Made by a program: the position numbers and the translations under genes. Below are positions 1 to 5,700 of a stretch of 8,899 nucleotides of DNA, one piece after another (the stretch's first letter is position 1; every line of letters begins with the position of its first letter). The notes under the pieces are model-generated. The model saw only the letters and a program-made list of their open reading frames with translations. It had not been told where the DNA came from and did not search any database. Source of the stretch: Streptococcus sp. UBA6071 (lineage in GTDB: Bacteria; Bacillota; Bacilli; Lactobacillales; Streptococcaceae); assembly GCA_002436115.1 (NCBI GenBank), contig DIXV01000057.1, forward strand, positions 4,274 to 13,172, given 5' to 3'.

Positions 1-228
1 AATGCAGCGACCTATCAGGATGCGACAGCAGCTTTGACAGGACTGTATGCGACAGATACCTCCTATGCTACAAAACTGAACAGTATTATCACTCATTATA
101 ACCTAACAGCTTATGATGTTCCTCAGGAGACAACAATTTGGAATCCTTATCGCGGGGCGTATACAGATGCTCAAACCTTAGAAGCAGATGAAGCTTGGGC
201 ACGTTACTTACAAAGTGGAGCTTATTAG
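1..228 (+). CDS. C-terminal fragment of a GH73-type glucosaminidase (peptidoglycan hydrolase), 5' truncated by window
   Basis: The frame is open from base 1 and ends at TAG 226-228, giving the last 75 residues of a protein that starts upstream of the window. The residues [22 protein letters not shown] and [10 protein letters not shown] are the typical end of the mannosyl-glycoprotein endo-beta-N-acetylglucosaminidase-like (GH73/LytG-type) fold of Gram-positive autolysins. These enzymes cleave the peptidoglycan glycan chain outside the membrane. After the fold there is a tail of about 30 residues rich in Tyr, Ala and Asp, ending LQSGAY, with no membrane segment or sorting signal. The catalytic glutamate would lie upstream and is not visible. 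An internal TTG at base 34 is not a start, because the family motif runs through it. The family call is fairly firm; the exact enzyme and its substrate bond are not. Confidence 0.78.
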   Translation, partial: NAATYQDATAALTGLYATDTSYATKLNSIITHYNLTAYDVPQETTIWNPYRGAYTDAQTLEADEAWARYLQSGAY

Positions 229-253
229 GGCTCTCTACATAAAAAGACAACTT

Positions 254-302
254 AAAAATGAGGTCCGAACACAACAGAGTTGCGAGTCGGCCTCATTTTT
301 TT
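254..302. terminator. Bidirectional intrinsic terminator between the glucosaminidase gene and yghU
   Basis: The left arm AAAAATGAGGTCCG (254-267) pairs with the right arm CGGCCTCATTTTT (288-300), with a one-base irregularity next to the GG/CC pairs. The loop can form a small inner hairpin, CAAC-AGA-GTTG (272-282). On the plus strand the stem is followed by a T run (296-302). On the minus strand the complement of the A run at 254-258 also gives a U tract. It sits between the stop at 228 and the convergent yghU stop at 306, so it can end transcripts from both sides. Confidence 0.85.
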
Positions 303-305
303 ACT

Positions 306-1097
306 TTATTGAATAGGGAGATAATCAGCCTCTAAAGCACGTTTGACAGCTGGACGGTCAGCGATTTTCTGTGTCCAAGCGAGTAGGTTCTTATAAGCGT
401 CTAGGTCAAGAAAAGCGTAGCTATCTTTGTAGAGTTTGCCTTGAGCAAGCCTACCATACCAAGACCAGATAGCGATATCAGCGATCGTATAGTCATTGCC
501 TGCTATATAGGCCTTGTGAGCAAGTTCTTTATCTAACAAGTCAAGTTGTCGCTTGGTTTCCATGGTGAAACGATTGATAGGGTATTCTAATTTCTCAGGG
601 GCATAGCTAAAGAAATGGCCAAATCCACCTCCAACAAAGGGAGCAGAACCCATTTGCCAGAAGAGCCAGTTAAGCACTTCTGTTCGTTCACTAAAATCTT
701 TTGGTATTAATTGGGCGAATTTATCTGCAAGATAAAGTAGTATGGATCCTGACTCAAAGATACGAATCTCCTTATCAGCTGACTTATCAACCAAGGCAGG
801 AATTTTGGAATTAGGGTTGATTTTGACAAAGTCCGAACCGAACTGATCACCATCCATAATGGCAATTTTGTAGAGGTCATAATCAGCACCCTCTACACCA
901 AGTTCACGCAGCTCCTCTAGCATGATGGTAATCTTGATACCGTTTGGGGTTCCTAAAGAATACAGTTGAAGTGGCTTATGGCCAACAGGTAATTTTTGCT
1001 CAAAACGTGAGCCAGCAGTTGGGCGATTGATACCTGAAAATTTACCTTGGCTGCTACTTTCTGCAGACCAAACCTTTGGTGGTGTATAGCTTGTCAT
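306..1097 (-). CDS. yghU: Glutathione-dependent disulfide-bond oxidoreductase YghU (Nu-class GST-like)
   Basis: This is a 263-residue cytosolic protein of the glutathione S-transferase fold. In characterised members it binds two glutathione molecules and reduces disulfides, acting in thiol redox balance. The N-terminal extension holds GINRPTAG (residues 22-29; Asn24 matches the glutathione-contacting Asn of the family). The thioredoxin-like domain (about 43-130) has LGTPNG (48-53), where Thr-Pro-Asn replaces the usual catalytic Tyr/Ser/Cys, then NPNSKIPAL (94-102) and FESGS (114-118), the glutathione-binding Glu-Ser pair. The helical C-terminal domain (about 137-255) holds LNWLFWQMGSAPF, GGGFGHF and YTIADIAIW. 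It is somewhat shorter than E. coli YghU, mainly at the C terminus. The ATG (1097-1095) is preceded by AAGGAG with 6 nt spacing. Transcription diverges from add. Streptococci vary in whether they make or import glutathione, so the physiological thiol is uncertain. Confidence 0.93.
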   Translation of the reverse strand: MTSYTPPKVWSAESSSQGKFSGINRPTAGSRFEQKLPVGHKPLQLYSLGTPNGIKITIMLEELRELGVEGADYDLYKIAIMDGDQFGSDFVKINPNSKIPALVDKSADKEIRIFESGSILLYLADKFAQLIPKDFSERTEVLNWLFWQMGSAPFVGGGFGHFFSYAPEKLEYPINRFTMETKRQLDLLDKELAHKAYIAGNDYTIADIAIWSWYGRLAQGKLYKDSYAFLDLDAYKNLLAWTQKIADRPAVKRALEADYLPIQ

Positions 1098-1275
1098 GGG
1101 GGACTCCTTGTCTTCTAACTTGTGGCAGTTGCTACTGTCTAAAGCGGGTGTGTGCCTAATAGAAAGAGCTAAGCAGTAGGCTAGCAGCTCATAAGCTCAC
1201 ACAGTAAACGCATAAGATATAAGAGTGGTAACTCTCGTTTTAGGAGATTAACCATTCTTAGAATCTCGTGACCAA
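1098..1275 (-). other. Long 5' leader of yghU with several small hairpins
   Basis: If the predicted promoter is right, the yghU mRNA has a leader of about 170 nt without a coding region. Visible inverted repeats (plus-strand positions) are GAGATT/AATCTC (1244-1249 with 1262-1267), AGAGT-GGTA-ACTCT (1222-1235), and several AGCT-containing arms between 1165 and 1197, including AGCTCATAAGCT (1186-1197). None carries a convincing terminator U tract in the yghU direction, and I do not recognise a known riboswitch. Confidence 0.3.
1104..1109 (-). promoter_or_regulatory. Ribosome binding site of yghU
   Basis: On the minus strand AAGGAG (complement of CTCCTT) lies 6 nt before the ATG at 1097. This fixes the start chosen for the 263-residue product. 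Confidence 0.8.
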
Positions 1276-1304
1276 AATATAACACAGAAACTATGGAAAA
1301 TCAA
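1276..1304 (-). promoter_or_regulatory. Predicted promoter of yghU
   Basis: Read on the minus strand, -35 TTGATT (1304-1299), a 17-nt spacer and TATATT (1281-1276) form a sigma-A-type promoter. TG one base upstream of the -10 adds an extended -10 motif. The start would be near 1269, leaving a leader of about 170 nt before the ATG. The -35 hexamer directly abuts the weak -35 region of the divergent add promoter. This is predicted from spacing and consensus only. Confidence 0.6.
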
Positions 1305-1321
1305 GGAAAATATGGTATGAT
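1292..1321 (+). promoter_or_regulatory. Predicted promoter of add (extended -10)
   Basis: TATGAT (1316-1321) is preceded by TG at 1313-1314, giving an extended -10 (TGGTATGAT). The region at -35 (about 1292-1298, TATGGAA) is a poor match, which is tolerated by extended -10 promoters. Transcription would begin near 1328, about 27 nt before the TTG start. The -35 region faces and abuts that of yghU. Confidence 0.6.
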
Positions 1322-1340
1322 AGATAGCAAAATACCCTTG

Positions 1341-1346
1341 AGGAGG
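1341..1346 (+). promoter_or_regulatory. Strong ribosome binding site that decides the TTG start of add
   Basis: AGGAGG lies 8 nt before TTG 1355-1357. This supports a non-ATG start and gives the expected N-terminus just ahead of the metal-binding HCH motif. Confidence 0.85.
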
Positions 1347-1354
1347 TTTCCGCT

Positions 1355-2377
1355 TTGGATAGGAAAATAATACAGAACTTGGCAAAAACAGAACTGCATT
1401 GTCACTTGGATGGCTCTATTTCTCTGAAAACGATAAGATGCTTGGCTGCTATGGCAAATAGAGATCTCCCCCAGTCGGACGATGATCTCAAACGTTTGGT
1501 AACAGCACCGAAAGACAGCAAAAGTCTTATGGATTATCTCAAGACTTTTGATTATATCCGTCCCCTTCTACAGACTAAAGAAGCGCTGTCTCTTGCTGCC
1601 TATGATGTCGCAAAACAAGCCAGCCAAGAAAATGTCATTTATATAGAAGTTCGGTTTGCTCCAGAATTATCCATGGATGAAGGCTTATCTGCCTCGGAGG
1701 TAGTTCTTGCAGTTCTTGCGGGACTTCAACAGGCAGGAGATGAATTTGGCATTGTAGCTAAGGGCTTGGTTTGTGGGATGAGACAATCTCCTCCTTCTCT
1801 AACTCAGGAACTGTTCAGAGAAATTGCAAGGCTATCTGAAGCAGGCTTAGTGGGATTTGATTTTGCAGGAAATGAACATGATTTTCCGCCATCAGACCTT
1901 GTTGACTTAATCCGCTACACACAAAGTTTGGGGCGTCCGATGACCTTGCATGCGGGGGAATGTGGTTGTCCGCATTACATCTCAGAAGCTGTAGAGCTTG
2001 GCATCAAACGCTTGGGGCATGTCACCGCTATCCATCATCAGCCAGCTATTTTAGCAGAGGTCGTTAAGCACCAAGTAACCGCGGAACTCTGCTTAACCAG
2101 TAACTTGCAAACCAAGGCCATCGGCCGAATTGACGATTTCCCTTATTTGGAATTGAAAGCAGCAGGAGCCAAAATCACTATTAACACGGATAACCGAACA
2201 GTCTCTGACACCAACTTAAGTAAAGAATATGCCTTGTTTGTGAAACATTTTGGAGTGACGATAGCTGATTTCTTAGCCTATAATCAAAATGCGATAGAGG
2301 CTGCCTTTGCAGCCCCTGACGAAAAGAAAGACCTCTTGCTAAAGCTAGAAAAAGCGTATGAAACCTATTTAAAATAG
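1355..2377 (+). CDS. add: Adenosine deaminase
   Basis: This 340-residue cytosolic zinc enzyme hydrolyses adenosine (and deoxyadenosine) to inosine and ammonia in purine salvage. It spans the full length of the bacterial family. Zinc ligands and catalytic residues are visible: His15 and His17 in ELHCHLDGS (13-21), His199 and Glu202 in LHAGE (198-202; Glu202 is the proton donor), His222 in RLGHVTAI, and Asp279 in INTDNR (276-281). The second residue of that last pair is Asn280 where the mammalian enzyme has Asp; from memory many bacterial ADAs share this, so it is not an anomaly. GFDFAGNE (167-174) is the substrate-pocket glycine segment. The TTG start is supported by AGGAGG 8 nt upstream. The gene appears to be transcribed alone, from its own promoter to the hairpin at 2443-2482. 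It shows no link with the giant surface gene downstream. Confidence 0.95.
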   Translation: MDRKIIQNLAKTELHCHLDGSISLKTIRCLAAMANRDLPQSDDDLKRLVTAPKDSKSLMDYLKTFDYIRPLLQTKEALSLAAYDVAKQASQENVIYIEVRFAPELSMDEGLSASEVVLAVLAGLQQAGDEFGIVAKGLVCGMRQSPPSLTQELFREIARLSEAGLVGFDFAGNEHDFPPSDLVDLIRYTQSLGRPMTLHAGECGCPHYISEAVELGIKRLGHVTAIHHQPAILAEVVKHQVTAELCLTSNLQTKAIGRIDDFPYLELKAAGAKITINTDNRTVSDTNLSKEYALFVKHFGVTIADFLAYNQNAIEAAFAAPDEKKDLLLKLEKAYETYLK

Positions 2378-2442
2378 GAAGTCTTTACAATTTTTGGGAA
2401 CGATGTTAGGTTCTTCATACAAAATCCTTTAACATGAGAAAG

Positions 2443-2484
2443 AAAACGGATGTTCACCTCGAAAGAGCTCAGCATCCGTTTTAT
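2443..2484 (+). terminator. Intrinsic terminator of add
   Basis: A 10-bp perfect stem, AAAACGGATG (2443-2452) with CATCCGTTTT (2473-2482), encloses a 20-nt loop that can fold an inner CTC-GAAA-GAG. The right arm ends in a T run. It lies 65 nt after the add stop and isolates add from the downstream gene. The flanking A/T runs could let it act in the other orientation too, but no converging gene is present. Confidence 0.85.
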
Positions 2485-2520
2485 TGTCTTTATAGAAAAC
2501 TTGTTTTTACCATATTTTTC

Positions 2521-2548
2521 TTAAAAAAACCTTAAACAACCTTTACAA
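2521..2548 (+). promoter_or_regulatory. Three 11-bp-phased direct repeats, candidate OmpR/PhoP-family operator
   Basis: TTAAAA (2521-2526), TTAAAC (2532-2537) and TTACAA (2543-2548) are each separated by exactly 5 nt, an 11-bp period that places all three on one face of the helix. This spacing and the TTxAxA core resemble the PhoP/PhoB box layout of winged-helix response regulators. The third repeat overlaps the -35 hexamer. Read on the other strand the last two repeats give TGTAAA-N5-TTTAAG, a partial match to the WalR/VicR consensus. The class of regulator is an inference. Confidence 0.5.
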
Positions 2549-2570
2549 ATAGCCGAAATTAGTATATGAT
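2542..2570 (+). promoter_or_regulatory. Promoter of the giant surface-protein gene
   Basis: TTTACA (2542-2547) and TATGAT (2565-2570) are separated by 17 nt, a near-consensus sigma-A promoter. The start would be near 2577, giving a leader of about 190 nt. The -35 coincides with the last of the three phased operator-like repeats. Confidence 0.8.
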
Positions 2571-2675
2571 ATTTTTATTAGGATTAAAAGCAATATTAAA
2601 GGGAGGGGTCACTCAGGACTTGTTAATAAGTTTTTAGGATACTTATTTTAGGGAAAAAGAAAAGAGGAGTTCACA

Positions 2676-2738
2676 TTGCATAAATTAAGAGGGTGGTTTA
2701 GGGTCTATCCTAGTTTTCGCTTACCTTATTTGGGGTGA
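2676..2738 (+). CDS. Possible 20-residue leader peptide (upstream ORF), function unknown
   Basis: A TTG at 2676 follows GAGGAG (2664-2669) with an ideal 6-nt spacing and opens a 20-codon frame ending in TGA 2736-2738. The peptide begins MHKLRGWFRV and ends YPSFRLPYLG; it is basic and rich in aromatic residues. It lies inside the leader of the giant gene and stops 31 nt before its ATG. The ribosome binding site is better than that of the giant gene, so it could be a regulatory leader peptide, a translational coupler or chance. I recognise no family. Conservation of the frame would be needed to accept it as a gene. Confidence 0.35.
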   Translation: MHKLRGWFRVYPSFRLPYLG

Positions 2739-2763
2739 AACTGTTTGATGAGTGCAGTTGATT

Positions 2764-2772
2764 AGGATTATG
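2764..2772 (+). promoter_or_regulatory. Weak ribosome binding site at the giant gene start
   Basis: Only AGGA (2764-2767) precedes ATG 2770 and leaves 2 nt of spacing, much too close for normal use. In-frame alternatives are GTG 2752 and TTG 2758; the in-frame stop TGA at 2749 limits any extension. Neither alternative has a good upstream site. ATG 2770 is preferred because it begins directly with the basic n-region of the signal peptide. Confidence 0.45.
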
Positions 2773-5700
2773 GATAAAAAGAAAAGAAATAAACGAAAAT
2801 ACATGCAAACAGCATCCCTACTAGCAGTAGTGGGTGCTAGTAGTGTTTTGACAGAGCAGTTGGTTCATGCGGACGAGCAAGCCTTTTCGGGAGCTAGTGA
2901 AGAACAAACTGTAGGAGAGGTTGCTCAACTTGAGACAGAGTCTATTCAATTGGTCAATCCAGAAGCAGAAACTGCTTCTGTTGAATCGTCTGAAACAGCG
3001 ATTGCTATTGAATCACCAGACGTGGTCTACACACCAGTGACTGAACAAACAAGTACACCAGAAAGTGAAGCATCCCCTAGCCTTGCTACGACTAGGCTGG
3101 CTGAGACAACTTCTAATGAAAGTGTCACAACTCCCCCAACTGGAGATGAAGCAAATGCCTCCGTTAATGAGCAAGGGAGTGTTGACCTTAGTGGCCAAAC
3201 ACATATTGGGGAAACGCTAACTGCTAAAGTCCATGATAGTAATGGGGTTGATTCTAACCAGATCAGCTACCAATGGTTTGCTAATAGAGAGGCTATTTCT
3301 GGCGCAACAGCTGTCAACTACACCTTAACGACAGCTGAGGTTGGTAAGCAGATTAATGTAGAGGCAAGCTACACTGATCTAGATGGATATAAGGAAAAAG
3401 TGGCCAGCGATTACTCATCTGCTGTGACGACGCTTCCTGCATCAGTGGCAGTTCCAGAAGTGTCTTTAGAGCTGCCAAGGCTTGCTTTGGAAGGAGCAAG
3501 TAGCGTTCAAGAGGGAGAACGCACAACCTATACAGTACGCCTATCTCAACCAGCTTTGCAAGATATCAGTGTGGATGTTCGAATCGTTTACGGAGAGGCA
3601 AGCTCCAAAGATGTGGCACTTGCCTATAATATTAAACGTGTGGTCATCAAACAAGGTCAGACAGCAGTGACTTTTCGTGTGAACACGGTAAGTGATGGTC
3701 TAGTAGAAGGTGACGAGACTTATCAAATTGAACTAAGCTATGCCTTGGCTGGAACCATTTACCCTGAAGCAGTTAGGCAACCTGACCGTGTTAGTCAGCA
3801 GTCAGTCATCCTTCCAGGCTACAACTATCCAGATATGCGAAAAGGAGATACCTACTGGGATGCAGTCCATGCTGAGGGAGCTAGCAAAATCCCCTTTGTT
3901 ATCATTAACCCCAATAGCGGAGCAGGAGAAAAAGTTGATAGCAATTATGCTAAACTCATTGAGAAAAACACAGCTCTTGGTATTGGCAATGTTGCTTATA
4001 TCAAAACGTTGTACGGAAGCCGACCCATTGAGGAAGTTAAAGCAGAAGTTCATCGTTATTTTGAACTCTATGGGCAAGGGAATATTCAGGGGTTCTTTTT
4101 CGATGAGGTAGGAACCTTGTCTAACCAACAAACCCTTTACCTTGCTGAAATTTATAATTATGTTAAGGGGATTTCTAGTGACAACTTAGTCATTGCTAAT
4201 CCAGGCGCTTACATCACAGACAGCATTTCTCCCTATGCCGATATTTTTGTCACCAGTGAGGTGAGTGCAGAACGTTATATAAATGACTATAAACAAGAAC
4301 GATCTGACTTTGAAAACACATCCTCAAATGCGAAGCATATAATGCACATGATTCATAGTGTGGATGAAAGCCAGTACCAACAGGTTATTGACCTATCGCG
4401 TAGCCGAAACGCCGGATGGGTCTTCATTACAAGCGACTCAACCCTTCCGGATAATAACCCTTACAATGACTTGCCAGAAAACTTTAGTCAGTTGGTAAGC
4501 CAAATCAATAACCTAGGGCAACCCTCAAATCCAAAAAGAGATGTGGCAGACCTTCCCAAGGGCGTTTCTATCGAAAAAGCTTATCTAGCCACGACAATTT
4601 TGGATGCTGATAGCCAATTGCCGATTTTATCTAGTGCAACACAACCCCTTCAACTAGAAAAGGCAATAGAGAACACAGTGCAAGTGGCTCAGGAAGAAAC
4701 AGCCACGGAAAATAGTGTAGACACAACCCAAGAAGCAGATGCCACAGAAACGGGTCTGCAAATAGCCGACCAAGAGAAGACTTCGGAGAATGTCCCACAA
4801 GTCCCTCAAGAAGATAAAACGGTGGAAAACACAGGTCTAGGTGACACGGTTTCTACGGCTGAAACAGTAACAGCCTCTGATAAGGGGCAATTGGTTGTCT
4901 TGGGAGATAGCAAGGTGGGGGCTATTCTAACAACACAGATTAGTGATAGTGATGGCGTTCCCTTTTTAGGTGTGAACTACCAATGGTATGCAGATGGTTC
5001 TGCTATTGAAGGGGCAACCCATGAACGTTACCGTGTTCGTCCAGATGATGTTGGTAAACTTATCAGTGTCCAAGCAAGCTATACAGATGAGGCTGGTCAT
5101 AAGGAAATCACCAATCATGCCAGCAGTCAATTGATAGCTGAAAACTCAGAAACCGTATCTGAGCAAGGTTATAGGATTTTTGAACATGCCCAATACGGGA
5201 AATACATAGATGCGCGTGATTTTGGCCTTGACCAGAGTCAAACGGATAACACACAAGCTCTAAAAGCGGCTTTAAAGGCAGCAGATGCTGAAAAAGCAGC
5301 CCTATATCTAGGAGACGGCACCCTAAAGCTATCCGAACAAATTCGGATTGGAAATACCCTCTATAATGCAGATGGTAGCCTAAAACAGGAAGGTTACGAA
5401 GGGGTTGTAGCTCTCTTTGGTGCGGGACTCGGAAAGACCATTTTAACTTTTGACTGGCAACAGACAGGTGAGTTTAATCCCAACACTAACCTAGAAAACG
5501 TCAATGCTTGGGCAGCTCTGCTTATTGATGGAGTTAATGACAAGCATATAGCAGACTTATCTGTCCTATATCAGCACCAGACAGGTGAGGATTTCTACCG
5601 ATTGGAAAAGAGTTATTTTGGCAAAATTAATGGAATTATTGTTAATGATGCAGATAATACAACAATTGATACAGTAGAAGTATCAGGTGCTAATCGTGCA

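Larger units (their letters stand above)
2485..2769 (+). other. Regulatory region and long leader of the giant surface-protein gene
   Basis: Bases 2378-2769 (392 nt) lie between add and the giant gene. After the add terminator this stretch holds three phased response-regulator-like boxes (2521-2548), a promoter (2542-2570) and a leader of about 190 nt. The leader contains an AU-rich hairpin AATAAGT/ACTTATT (2625-2631 with 2641-2647) and a 20-codon upstream ORF (2676-2738). A purine-rich GGGAGGGG at 2601-2608 looks like a Shine-Dalgarno sequence, but only a five-codon frame (TTG 2620) follows it. No larger gene is seen here on either strand. Confidence 0.6.

Noticed and set aside
89..274. Minus-strand 61-codon frame opposite the glucosaminidase end
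   Set aside because: It overlaps the terminator and the GH73 C-terminus, which is clearly coding on the plus strand.
707..889. Minus-strand 60-codon frame within yghU
   Set aside because: It is a shifted frame inside the well-recognised YghU coding sequence.
2520..2536. CiaR-type operator from two TTTAAG hexamers on the minus strand
   Set aside because: The hexamers are 5 nt apart (period 11), while the CiaR consensus NTTTAAG-N5-WTTTAAG needs 6 nt between them (period 12). The 11-bp PhoP-like reading fits three boxes rather than two. CiaR is not fully excluded.
2620..2637. Five-codon frame after the purine-rich GGGAGGGG
   Set aside because: Spacing of about 12-13 nt and a length of five codons give no support for translation.
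3013..3204. Minus-strand Cys/Ser-rich 63-codon frame
   Set aside because: It is antisense to the acidic Ser/Thr/Glu linker of the giant protein, with no supporting signals.
3482..4131. Open frames on both strands (plus 3482-3670, plus 3740-4111, minus 3802-4131)
   Set aside because: They lie inside the giant frame where Calx-beta and Spherulin-4 motifs are read, have no ribosome binding sites and resemble no protein; they are out-of-frame shadows.
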